From an uncultured Flavobacteriaceae bacterium (GTDB lineage Bacteria > Bacteroidota > Bacteroidia > Flavobacteriales > Flavobacteriaceae): a stretch of DNA of 64,000 nucleotides. Made by a program: the position numbers and the translations under genes. Under the pieces are notes generated by a model that was not told the DNA's origin, did no database searches, and saw only the letters and a program-made list of their open reading frames with translations. Shown piece by piece: positions 35,476 to 45,010 of the stretch. How positions within the stretch are numbered: the first letter of the stretch is position 1; every line of letters begins with the position of its first letter. Location of the stretch: positions 62,001 to 126,000 of the forward strand of contig CANKYF010000013.1 in the NCBI GenBank assembly GCA_947487895.1, in the 5' to 3' direction.

Positions 35476-38400
35476 TTAGTTATTCACTGTAGAAGCTTCT
35501 ATTTCATGACTTTTTCTAAATTGAGAAGGTGATACTTCAAACACTTTTTTAAAGCATCTTCTAAAGTATTTTAGATCATTAAATCCTACCTCATAGGCTA
35601 TTTCAGCAATTCCCATATCTGTTTTTAGAAGTAATTGACTAGCTCGTTTTAAACGGATAGTTCTTATAAATTCTGAAATTGATTGACCAGTAAGTACTTT
35701 TAATTTTCTATAAAGTACAGATTGACTCATATGCACTTTCTCTATTAAAGTTGAAGTCATAAATGAAGATTCAGATAAGTTTTCTTCAACAATGCTCATG
35801 ACTTTTTTAAGGAAAATTTCGTCTGGCGATTCTAACTCAAGTTCTTTAGGTTCTAGAAGTATATTTTTCCTAAACTTATTAATTAAAAGTTGCCTAGAGT
35901 TAAGTAGATTTTGTACCTGTATTTTTAGTAAGTCTGCATCAAAAGGTTTAGTAATGTACACATCTGCACCCCTATCAAATCCATTTCTTTGAGCTTTTGT
36001 AGAAGATCTTGCGGTTAATAATATTACTGGAATATGACTGGTGGACAAATCAGATTTTATGATGTTACAAAATTCTAAACCATCCATTTTCGGCATCATA
36101 ACATCACTAATAATGAGGTCTACAGGTTTTGTTTGCGCAACAGTTATTCCACTTTCACCATTTTCGGCTTCTAATACATTATATTTATCTTTGAAAATCT
36201 CTTTTACAAATTGTCTTACTTCATTATTATCTTCTACAAGTAAAATTGATGGTAAAGCATTGTCAATAATAACTTCTTGAATTTCATCTTTTTCATTTAC
36301 CCATCCAATATTAATTATAGAAGGGTTGTATTGTGTAGAAATACCTGTGTCTTCTATTAAGTTGTCTTGAGAAGTTATTAATTGTTTTTTAGTGAAATGA
36401 TGATTTCCAGTAGGTAATGTTATAGTAAATCTTGTGCCTTTGCCCATTTCACTTTCTGCCATTACTTCTCCTTTATGAAGAAGAACAATATCTTTTGCTA
36501 AAGCTAAACCAACACCTGTTCCAGACCTAAGTTCATGATGCTGACCTAATTGAAAATACCTATCGAACACATGAGGTAAATCTTCTTCTCTAATACCTTT
36601 ACCACTGTCTTCTATAACAATTTCTAATTCGTCTGGAGCAGAAACATCATTTTTTGATGGCTTTACAGAAACAATCAGTTGTACTTTCCCACCAGAAGGT
36701 GTAAATTTAAAGGCATTAGATAAAATATTAAGGATTACTTTTTTCATTTCAATTTCATCAAACCACGCCTCGAAATAGGTTTTATCTGAAATAAATTGAT
36801 AGTCAATGTTTCTTTCATTGGCTAGTTCATCAAAAGAAAGTTTAATGTTTTCTAGAAATGTAATAACATTTCTTTTTCCTACAGATAGTTTTAGTTTTCC
36901 CGCTTCACTTTTTCTAAAATCTAACAATTGATTAATTAATTGTAGCAAAATATTAGCATTTCTATACATACTAGAGAGCTGTTTCTGTAAATGACCGTTT
37001 CCTTCATTTTTATCGATAATACGTTTTAAAGGGCCAATAATGAGTGTAAGTGGAGTACGGAAGTCATGAGATATATTAGTGAAAAGTTGTAATTTTAAAC
37101 GGTTTACTTCTTCAACTTTTTCTCTATCTTCTCTTTCTAGCTCTAATTGTCTTTTGTCTTTAATTCTTAATAAATAATACTTTCTTATAGTGAGAGTTAT
37201 TGCGGCTATTACTAGAAAATAACCCAAGTAGGCCCACCATGTTTTCCAGTATGGTGTTTTTATATTTATTGTTACTTTTTTAGGTAATTCACTCCAGTCA
37301 CCATAACCGTTTGATGCTTTTACATGAAATTGATATTCTCCTGGATTTAAATTGGTATAAGTTGCTGTTTTTTGATTGCCTATAAAATTCCAGTCTGTAT
37401 CAAAACCTTCTAGTTTATAGGCATATTTGTGTTTTTTTGGGTGCGAATAACCAAGAGCTACAAAACTAAAACTAAAGTCATTTTGATTATGTGCTAATTG
37501 TATTTCGTTTGATGAGTCTACTTTTTTTAGGTATGGTTTATTTCTAACATTAAAGCCAGTGATTTGAATTGGTGGAATATAACTATCTTTTTCAATAATA
37601 TTATCAGGGTTTATAATGGTAAAGCCAGATGTGCCTCCAAAAATTAATTGACCACTTTTTGTTTTAAGGCATGCTCCATAGTTAAACTCATTACCTTGTA
37701 AACCATCGGTCTCATCAAAATTTTTAATTTTTTTGGTAGATTGAGATATACGGCTAATACCTTTGTTAGTACTTACCCATATATTATTTTTTGAATCTGA
37801 TAAAATACCATAGATTACCTCATTGGGTAATCCTTCATTAATACCATAGCTGATACTTTTTTTTGAGTTGACATTATAGTTATAGAGCCCATCTCCCTCT
37901 GTTCCAATCCATAGATCACCACTGCTGATCTCTAAAATACTTATTACTTGATTAACAGAGAATGGTGTTTTTTTTGTTTCACTTTTGTAATTAATTTTTT
38001 GAAGTGCTTTGGTATTAATGTCAACTTTTGATAGACCGTTTATGCTTCCTATGTATAAATATTTTTTATCTATTGATTTTTGTATAGAATAGATAGAATA
38101 ACCAACAATTAAGTTAGGGTCTTTAATTCTAGAAAATTTTCTTGTTTTTGAATTAAAGACATTTAACCCACCTTTATTAGTGCCTATCCAAATATTGTGA
38201 TTTTCGTCTTCAATTAAGCACGTTATTTTGTTATCTTCAATGGTATTTGAATTTTCTTTAAAATTCTTAAAGTGAGTAAATCGATTAGTTTTTTGATTTA
38301 AGAAACTTAAACCTTCACCATGTGTACCAATCCATAAATTACCATCATGTGCTTGTATAATTGCTTTTATGTTGTTGGCTGTGAGTTTTTTAAGGTTTTC

Positions 38401-39651
38401 AGATGAATGTGTGTAGAATTTAAACTGCTGTTTTTGTGTGTCATAGAAATTAATACCACCACCTTCAGTACCAATCCATAAATTTTGATTAGAATCTTGG
38501 ACTATTGAACTTACAATTTTATAATTAAGATGTTGATTGCTAGATCCGGCTGTATAGGTTCTAAAATTATTTGAATTTCTATCAATATAATTAATGCCTC
38601 CTGCCCAAGTACCAACCCATAAATCACCTCTTTGATCCTCAATAACACTATAAACTGAATTTTGACTTAAACTTTTTGGATTATTTACAGCATGTTCATA
38701 TTTGAGTATTGATTTGTCATCTATATTTAATTTATATAAGCCACCATAGCTGCCAACCCACAAAAAACCATCTTTATCTTGATAGATGTTTCTAACCGGG
38801 GTATCAATTGCTTTTTTACCATTCAAGTAATAATCTTGAAATGTTTTGGTAACTTTATTAAAAAAGGCTAAGCCTCCATTATATCCTAACCAAATGTTGT
38901 TTTCATTATCTTTAAATAAGTCTGTAGTAAAGTTTTTAGTGAGGTTTGGACTATTGTTTTCTGGATAGTTATAAGTTTTAAAGCTGTTTTTTAAAGTATT
39001 AAACAATTGTATTTTATCTGCATTACATAACCAAAGGTGTCCGCTTTTACCCTCGGTTATAGAAGTAACATCATTAGAGCTAATACCTTGATTTATAGAT
39101 GTGATTTTATTTGTTGCGGTATTAAGTTTATTTAGCCCTGTTCTAGTTGCTATCCATAAAAAAGTAGAATCAATTGAGATTATACCTCGAACATTACTAG
39201 TGTAATATTCATTTCCTTCATCAGATTTTTTAATGCGTACAAAACTGTCTTCATTTTGATCATATAAGTTTAAACCTCTTTCAGTCCCTACCCATAGTCT
39301 TCCTAATTTGTCTATAAATAATTTTGTAATCCTATTATTACTTAGGCTCTTTGTATCGTTAGAATTGTAATTGTAAACTTGAAATTCTGTGCCGTTGTAT
39401 TTATTTAAACCATATCTGGTACCAAACCATAAAAACCCCTGATTATCTTGAACAATTGACACTACTGATCTTTGTGATAGTCCTTGTTCTGTTGAAATAT
39501 TTTTAAAATTGAGATTATTGAGGAGTATATTGTTCTCTTGACAAAAGCCAGAAGAATAAATAAAACAAAAGAATGCTAAGAATACTCTAGTGACATTAGA
39601 AATAGTTGAATTTATTTCAAATAGTGTTATTAGCATTTTAGATACTTTCAT
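35476..39651 (-). CDS. Hybrid two-component system regulator (HTCS)
   Basis: A 1391-residue membrane-spanning sensor-regulator typical of Bacteroidetes PULs. Parts in order: signal segment; about 14 two-component propeller repeats (DNQGFLWFGTRYGLNKY type) to about residue 690; a Y_Y_Y domain to about 800; a transmembrane helix near WWAYLGYFLVIAAITLTI; HisKA with phospho-acceptor His862 in NISHDFRTPL; an HATPase domain; a receiver with Asp1183 in ISDVMMPKMDG; and a C-terminal AraC-type helix-turn-helix. It should bind a released oligosaccharide in the periplasm and activate the adjacent susCD, GH88 and GH2-PL8 operons. It is transcribed away from GH88 on the same strand and lies downstream of susD. 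Confidence 0.95.
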   Translation of the reverse strand: MKVSKMLITLFEINSTISNVTRVFLAFFCFIYSSGFCQENNILLNNLNFKNISTEQGLSQRSVVSIVQDNQGFLWFGTRYGLNKYNGTEFQVYNYNSNDTKSLSNNRITKLFIDKLGRLWVGTERGLNLYDQNEDSFVRIKKSDEGNEYYTSNVRGIISIDSTFLWIATRTGLNKLNTATNKITSINQGISSNDVTSITEGKSGHLWLCNADKIQLFNTLKNSFKTYNYPENNSPNLTKNFTTDLFKDNENNIWLGYNGGLAFFNKVTKTFQDYYLNGKKAIDTPVRNIYQDKDGFLWVGSYGGLYKLNIDDKSILKYEHAVNNPKSLSQNSVYSVIEDQRGDLWVGTWAGGINYIDRNSNNFRTYTAGSSNQHLNYKIVSSIVQDSNQNLWIGTEGGGINFYDTQKQQFKFYTHSSENLKKLTANNIKAIIQAHDGNLWIGTHGEGLSFLNQKTNRFTHFKNFKENSNTIEDNKITCLIEDENHNIWIGTNKGGLNVFNSKTRKFSRIKDPNLIVGYSIYSIQKSIDKKYLYIGSINGLSKVDINTKALQKINYKSETKKTPFSVNQVISILEISSGDLWIGTEGDGLYNYNVNSKKSISYGINEGLPNEVIYGILSDSKNNIWVSTNKGISRISQSTKKIKNFDETDGLQGNEFNYGACLKTKSGQLIFGGTSGFTIINPDNIIEKDSYIPPIQITGFNVRNKPYLKKVDSSNEIQLAHNQNDFSFSFVALGYSHPKKHKYAYKLEGFDTDWNFIGNQKTATYTNLNPGEYQFHVKASNGYGDWSELPKKVTINIKTPYWKTWWAYLGYFLVIAAITLTIRKYYLLRIKDKRQLELEREDREKVEEVNRLKLQLFTNISHDFRTPLTLIIGPLKRIIDKNEGNGHLQKQLSSMYRNANILLQLINQLLDFRKSEAGKLKLSVGKRNVITFLENIKLSFDELANERNIDYQFISDKTYFEAWFDEIEMKKVILNILSNAFKFTPSGGKVQLIVSVKPSKNDVSAPDELEIVIEDSGKGIREEDLPHVFDRYFQLGQHHELRSGTGVGLALAKDIVLLHKGEVMAESEMGKGTRFTITLPTGNHHFTKKQLITSQDNLIEDTGISTQYNPSIINIGWVNEKDEIQEVIIDNALPSILLVEDNNEVRQFVKEIFKDKYNVLEAENGESGITVAQTKPVDLIISDVMMPKMDGLEFCNIIKSDLSTSHIPVILLTARSSTKAQRNGFDRGADVYITKPFDADLLKIQVQNLLNSRQLLINKFRKNILLEPKELELESPDEIFLKKVMSIVEENLSESSFMTSTLIEKVHMSQSVLYRKLKVLTGQSISEFIRTIRLKRASQLLLKTDMGIAEIAYEVGFNDLKYFRRCFKKVFEVSPSQFRKSHEIEASTVNN

Positions 39652-39728
39652 TGTAAGATGTATTTTCTTTTTAAAGTAGCGATTAAGGCTATGTTTTTAG
39701 TTAAAGTATTTCTCTAAAAGTATTAATT

Positions 39729-39769
39729 TAAAAAAATAATCCCCAATCTAAGATTAGAAAGGGGATTAA
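39729..39769 (-). terminator. Rho-independent terminator after susD
   Basis: Inverted repeat AATCCCC / GGGGATT (39738-39744 and 39761-39767) with a smaller internal repeat (AATCT/AGATT). On the minus strand it is followed by a run of seven T residues. It lies between susD and the regulator gene, so it separates the susCD transcript from the HTCS gene. Confidence 0.7.
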
Positions 39770-39837
39770 TTAACTAAAACTAACTAAAACAATACTTTTG
39801 TTTTTAACTTTTTGTAATAATAAATTGTTTTACTGTA

Positions 39838-41490
39838 TTAATACCCTGAATTTTGAGGCAGTAAATTTGGATTCTTTTCAATTTCACTTTGTGGAATTGG
39901 GAATAAATCAAATCTCTCAAAATAAACGGTAGTTGGTCTAAAATCAATAGGATAACGTTCTAACTCCATTTCGCCAGTTACGGGATCAACACTTAAAACT
40001 TTCATTCCTGTAAACATATTTCCATTTAATACATCTACACCCATTTTCCAACGTTTTAGATCCCAGAATCTATGTCCTTCTAGAGCTAATTCTATTTTAC
40101 GCTCATGAACAATTCTATCAAACATATCAGCTTTAGAAAGTCCTGCAGGCAAATCTGGTTGCCCAGCTCTAGTGCGTATCATATTGACTGCAGTATAAAC
40201 AGAAGCATCTGGACCAACAGCTTCATTTTGAGCTTCAGCATAGTTTAATAAGACTTCAGCTAAACGCATTTCTTTCCAGCTTTGTTTACTTTCACCAAAA
40301 CCAACACCAAATGGTGCACTTTGATCCATAAACTTTCTAATATAATACCCGGTAATGGAATGTAAGCCTGTTCTTAGAGGAGCATCAAGCCCATCAGGGA
40401 ATATAACATCCATTGGTCTTCCTATAAATTCTGCACCTTGATATAATACTGTAGCATGAAATCTAGAGTCTCTTCCTTCATAAGGTTTTAAAGGATTATA
40501 ACCTGAAGCAGGATCTGTGATAGGTAATCCATTTGTCATTTCATAACTATCTACAAATTCTTGAGTTGGATTACATTGAGCACCCCAGTCTGATCTATAA
40601 CTAAAAGGAAGCATTAATCTATCCATACCATGGCCTTTGTTTACACCATCAAAAAGTACTTCAAAAATAACTTCTGATTCACCACCATGTGATTGAAATA
40701 AAGCTTCATAGTCTGATGACAAAGTATGGTTTCCTGAATCCATTACCATTTTAGACAATTCAGCAGAACGTGCATAGTTTTTAGCGAATAACTGTGCTCT
40801 ACCATTAAAGGCCCAAGCAGCTTCTTTGGTTGCTCTTCCATTTTCAGAATCAGGTAAATCTGCTTTTGATGGCAAGCCTGCAGCCGCCGCTGTAAATTCT
40901 TCATCAACATAAGTGTATACATCACTTATAGGGTCTCTAGAAACTAATAAATCATCCTCTAAAGATTGTATCTCTCTTATAATAGGTACATCTCCATATC
41001 TTCTGGCTAAATCAAAATACTGAAAAGCTTTTATAAATCTAGTTTCGGCTGTTATTCTAGCTTTAAAGTCTTCATTTAAATTAGCATCAGGCAGATTCGA
41101 TAAAATTAAATTAGCAAGATAAATTCCCTCGTAGAGTTCTTCCCAATTATCTAATGGATTATTAGTAGGAGTTATATTTCCTGGTCTAATATGCCTCCAA
41201 GACTCTATCCAACCACTTTTGGTCATTGCTATATCTGTGTTGTTATCTAAAATAGATGTAAACCCATGAGAGTTTCGACCTTGTTGTTGTCCGTTTTGTC
41301 CTCTGCCAGGATATCCAATTGGCATGTAGTTATATAGTCTGAATAAAACAGATTCTACATATCCTTCATCGTTGTAAACTGCAGAGTCACTAATTTTGTC
41401 TAGTGGCTCTCTTTCTAAGAAGTCTTCATCGCAGGACATTGCAACTACAAAAACTGCGATTAGAGCTAAAAATATTTTTGTCCTTTTCAT
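39838..41490 (-). CDS. susD: SusD/RagB family glycan-binding lipoprotein
   Basis: A 550-residue surface lipoprotein with lipobox at Cys20 (AMSC) followed by acidic residues DEDF, which fit the surface-export signal of Bacteroidetes. The EREPLDKISDSAVYNDEGYVESVLFRLYNYM opening, TPR-like helices and the C-terminal RIVHERKIELALEGHRFWDLKRWKMG and NPNLLPQNSGY blocks are diagnostic. It caps the SusC channel and binds the target polysaccharide. The gene lies 12 bp after susC on the same strand. Gene symbol denotes family, not starch specificity. Confidence 0.95.
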   Translation of the reverse strand: MKRTKIFLALIAVFVVAMSCDEDFLEREPLDKISDSAVYNDEGYVESVLFRLYNYMPIGYPGRGQNGQQQGRNSHGFTSILDNNTDIAMTKSGWIESWRHIRPGNITPTNNPLDNWEELYEGIYLANLILSNLPDANLNEDFKARITAETRFIKAFQYFDLARRYGDVPIIREIQSLEDDLLVSRDPISDVYTYVDEEFTAAAAGLPSKADLPDSENGRATKEAAWAFNGRAQLFAKNYARSAELSKMVMDSGNHTLSSDYEALFQSHGGESEVIFEVLFDGVNKGHGMDRLMLPFSYRSDWGAQCNPTQEFVDSYEMTNGLPITDPASGYNPLKPYEGRDSRFHATVLYQGAEFIGRPMDVIFPDGLDAPLRTGLHSITGYYIRKFMDQSAPFGVGFGESKQSWKEMRLAEVLLNYAEAQNEAVGPDASVYTAVNMIRTRAGQPDLPAGLSKADMFDRIVHERKIELALEGHRFWDLKRWKMGVDVLNGNMFTGMKVLSVDPVTGEMELERYPIDFRPTTVYFERFDLFPIPQSEIEKNPNLLPQNSGY

Positions 41491-41502
41491 TTTCTTAAAT
41501 TT

Positions 41503-44500
41503 TTAAAAGTTAACATTAAAACCAAAGTTTACACGACTTAACTGTGGGTAGTAAAGTACATTAGCATCACCTTGAGAAGGTCTTTCTGGATCAAAGAAAT
41601 CGTATTTAGAAATCGTTAATAAATTATTTCCAGACACAAAGAACCTTAAGGTAGAAAGGCCTAATTTATCAAGTACTGTTTTAGGCAAAGTATACCCAAT
41701 TTCAACATTTCTTAACTTTACATAAGAACCATCTATCATCCAAAAAGATGATGTTCTAGTATTATTTGGTGGATCATTAAAATAAGTTCTTGGGTAAATT
41801 GCATTTTCATTACCATCTCTAAAGGCATTAACGACTCTTTCCTCAATAGCATTACTACCTAAGCCAAAAGCACCTAAATAAGCATAAGAGTTAAAATCTG
41901 CGGCACCTTGAAAACTTGCACTAAAGTCAAAATTCTTATAATTTGCAGAGAGATTAAGACCAAATATAATTTCAGGTATTGTACTTTTACCTATATGACT
42001 TATATCTTCACCATCTATAACACCATCGTTATTTAAATCAACATACTTAATATCTCCTGTATTTATAGATGCATTACCTTGTCCATCTTGATCTGCCCAA
42101 TTATCTATTTCTTCTTGCGTTCTAAAAAGTCCCGCATCTGTAAAACCAAATAGTTGGTTAAAAGGTCTTCCTGTTCTTTTAATTCTATCAGGAACATCTT
42201 CAGGTTCTGCTCTAAATATTACTTCATTTGATGCTTTGGTAATATTAGGAGAGATTGTAAAGTTAAAGTCTTTACCTATTTTATCTTTATAAGTTAAGCT
42301 TATTTCAAAACCTTTATTTTCTGTAATAGCTTGATTTGTGTCTGGCAAAGACCCTCCAAATGTATCAGGAACATCACCTACAGGTAATAAAATATCTTCT
42401 GTACGTTTATTGAATACATTAAATTCACCAGATAGACGACCACTAAACAAACTAAAATCTATTCCAAGATTTTTATCGGTTGCTGTTTCCCATGTAATAT
42501 TAGGGTTAGGTACACCAGTATCTCTAATTCCAGGATTAAAAGCTCCTCCAATTACTGAACCTAATCTAAATTCATAGGCAGATAAATATTGGAAAGCAGC
42601 TACTCTATCATTACCAAATTTACCCCAAGATGCTCTAATTTTTAAAGATTGAATAAAGTCTACATCTTTTAAGAAGTTTTCTTCAGATATTTTCCAAGCG
42701 GCAGAAAATGCTGGAAATGTCCCCCATCTACCTTCTTTTGGGAAAATGTTAGAACCGTCATGTCTAACATTTGCTTGAAACAAATATTTATCAGCATAAC
42801 TATAAGTAAATCTTCCAATATATCCTTGTCTGGCTTCTTCAAAACCGCCACCGTTAGATGTTTGTCCCTCTGCACCTCCAGCAAGTAATTGGTCTAATGC
42901 AGGTGATATAAAGCCCTGTCTTCCTGCGCTTACATTATTTCTACTAAAATCTACTTGTTCAAATACAAATAATCCACCAATTTTATGTTTACCAAAGTCC
43001 TTATCATATCTTAGAAAAAACTGAGTAGTTTGTCTAATTGGTTGTGAGTATTCTTCGTTTAAAGTAATATTTGTAAGACTTGGAAAAGGGTTATATATAT
43101 CATTGGTTTGATCATAAACATAGAAAGTATAAGGTCTTCTAAAATCTTTATCGGTTCTAAAAGAGTGGTCATAACTATACTTGAAAGTTGTTGAGAGACC
43201 CTCTATAGGAATGTTATAATCTAATTTTAAATTTCCTTGAAATACAGCCCAGTTAGTTCTATTGTAACCAGAACGTATGGCTTCTCCTATTGGACTAATA
43301 TTAACACCATTATAACCTAAACCACCTGGTTCTACACTATCTGGAACAAAAGCAGGAGAAGTAGGTTGTGCATTTAATAACGAATTAAATGGCTCATTAC
43401 TGGAGTCACTAATGTTTTCTCTTCTACCAGCTAAATCTATTGCAAATGTAAATCTATCCGTTATATCTACATCTATATTGGCTCTTACGTTATATCTTTT
43501 AAATGAAGATGTTTCATAAAGCCCTTCCTGATCAAGCATACCTAAACTAGTAAAATATCTTATTTTTTTACCACCACCACTTACAGTAAGACCATATTGT
43601 TGAACAGGCGCAGAATTACGAATAACTTCGCTCCACCAATCTGTACTAGGTAGAGTGCCATCTTGATATTGTCTAACTTGCTCATCAGTAAAAAATGGAT
43701 CATCGCCTACATTTACTCTAGCCTCATTAAAGAATTCTGCAAATTGCCCTGCATCTAACATTTCTGGAACATTAGTAGCCGATTGAAATCCTATAGAGCT
43801 ATTAAAAGAAATGCTAGGAGCACCAGAAGATCCTCTTTTAGTGGTAACCAAAACAACACCATTTGCTGCTCGCGCTCCATATATGGCTGCAGATGCGGCA
43901 TCTTTTAATACGGTGATACTTTCAATAGCATTAGGGTCTAATCTGTCGATACTTCTTTCAATACCATCTACAAGAATAAGTGCATTATTGTTTCCAAATG
44001 TACTTTGACCACGAATCAAAAATTGACCTCCATCACCACCAGGTCTACCTGTTTCTTGTCTCGTAATTACACCTGTTAATTTACCAGACAAATTTTGAGC
44101 AAGGTTAGGAGTTGGTGCTACAGTCACAGCTTTACCCTTTACTACAGAAACTGCACCTGTTAAATCACTTTTCTTTTGTGTGCCATATCCAACTACAACA
44201 ACTTCATCTAAAGACTCCGTGTCTTCTTCAAGAGTAATATTAATGTTTGTTTGGTTGTTTACAGCTACTTCTTTAGACTTATAACCTAAAAAGCTAACAA
44301 CTAAAATATCTGTACTAGAAACGTTGTTGAGGCTATAATTACCGTCAAAGTCTGTTTGAGTTCCATTGGTGGTTCCTTTTACAATAATACTAGCACCTGG
44401 TAAAGCACCATTGTTATCTGAAACCGTTCCACTTATCGTGTTCTGACCAATGGAGGTCATACTAATAAAAAGGACAAAAGCGCACAGTAATGATTGCAGG

Positions 44501-44532
44501 AATCCTAATTTTTTGAGTTTGGTTTTTTTCAT
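41503..44532 (-). CDS. susC: SusC/RagA family TonB-dependent transporter
   Basis: A 1009-residue outer-membrane importer with a signal peptide ending near SIGQ (residue 30). The N-terminal carboxypeptidase-regulatory-like domain (TISGTVSDNNGALPGASIIVKGTTNGTQTDFDGNYSL) is followed by the SusC plug signature DEVVVVGYGTQKKSDLTGAVSVV near residue 110 and a 22-strand barrel ending in phenylalanine. It forms the pedal-bin complex with SusD and imports oligosaccharides cut at the surface. No anti-sigma interaction domain is seen, consistent with control by the HTCS. Confidence 0.96.
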   Translation of the reverse strand: MKKTKLKKLGFLQSLLCAFVLFISMTSIGQNTISGTVSDNNGALPGASIIVKGTTNGTQTDFDGNYSLNNVSSTDILVVSFLGYKSKEVAVNNQTNINITLEEDTESLDEVVVVGYGTQKKSDLTGAVSVVKGKAVTVAPTPNLAQNLSGKLTGVITRQETGRPGGDGGQFLIRGQSTFGNNNALILVDGIERSIDRLDPNAIESITVLKDAASAAIYGARAANGVVLVTTKRGSSGAPSISFNSSIGFQSATNVPEMLDAGQFAEFFNEARVNVGDDPFFTDEQVRQYQDGTLPSTDWWSEVIRNSAPVQQYGLTVSGGGKKIRYFTSLGMLDQEGLYETSSFKRYNVRANIDVDITDRFTFAIDLAGRRENISDSSNEPFNSLLNAQPTSPAFVPDSVEPGGLGYNGVNISPIGEAIRSGYNRTNWAVFQGNLKLDYNIPIEGLSTTFKYSYDHSFRTDKDFRRPYTFYVYDQTNDIYNPFPSLTNITLNEEYSQPIRQTTQFFLRYDKDFGKHKIGGLFVFEQVDFSRNNVSAGRQGFISPALDQLLAGGAEGQTSNGGGFEEARQGYIGRFTYSYADKYLFQANVRHDGSNIFPKEGRWGTFPAFSAAWKISEENFLKDVDFIQSLKIRASWGKFGNDRVAAFQYLSAYEFRLGSVIGGAFNPGIRDTGVPNPNITWETATDKNLGIDFSLFSGRLSGEFNVFNKRTEDILLPVGDVPDTFGGSLPDTNQAITENKGFEISLTYKDKIGKDFNFTISPNITKASNEVIFRAEPEDVPDRIKRTGRPFNQLFGFTDAGLFRTQEEIDNWADQDGQGNASINTGDIKYVDLNNDGVIDGEDISHIGKSTIPEIIFGLNLSANYKNFDFSASFQGAADFNSYAYLGAFGLGSNAIEERVVNAFRDGNENAIYPRTYFNDPPNNTRTSSFWMIDGSYVKLRNVEIGYTLPKTVLDKLGLSTLRFFVSGNNLLTISKYDFFDPERPSQGDANVLYYPQLSRVNFGFNVNF

Positions 44533-44956
44533 AAAATAATTTAGTTATTTGTTGATTCTTCAAAGAACTTTAACAATTACTTAAAATTGAGGTAAAATAA
44601 AATTTAATACAGGGGGTAAATCATTCAATAGCTGTAAAATCCTTTGTTTTAAAGGTTTTATTAGGACTTAAACAATGTGTTTATATAATGGGAATCAGTA
44701 ATGTTTTTAATGTAGTGCTGCATTTTATAATAAACTTTTTAAGATTTATTCTTATTACAATTAATTACGGGAAATAACTAATGTAATTAAATGTATTATA
44801 AATTAATGGGTGTGTTTTCTTTTTAAAAAGAACTATATGCCCCTCTAACCACCCTAAAAAATACCCCTAAAACGATTAAAATACAGCGAACTTGTATAAT
44901 CGTATAAATAGAAAAAGAGTTTAAATATTAAAGGAAATAAAGAGGGCTAAAGACGT
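44533..44956. promoter_or_regulatory. Divergent regulatory region between susC and GH2 operon
   Basis: A 424-bp gene-free stretch. Rightwards it has CCCCT at 44840-44844 and again at 44864-44868, spaced 24 bp, with an extra ACCCT between them. Leftwards it has one CCCCCT (complement of 44611-44616) about 80 bp before susC. The rest is AT-rich with no ORF, no strong hairpin and no exact TAnnTTTG box. The C-rich boxes are candidate HTCS sites; the long leader upstream of susC may also carry post-transcriptional control, which I cannot see directly. Confidence 0.45.
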
Positions 44957-45010
44957 ATGAATAATTTTAGTAAAAATTACAAAGACTACAACGTAAAAAA
45001 GAAAATATCA

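Noticed and set aside
36041-36280. Opposite-strand ORFs inside the HTCS, SusC, GH88 and other large genes
   Set aside because: They lie wholly inside well-supported genes on the other strand, have no recognisable domain or start context, and look like shadows of AT-rich coding DNA.
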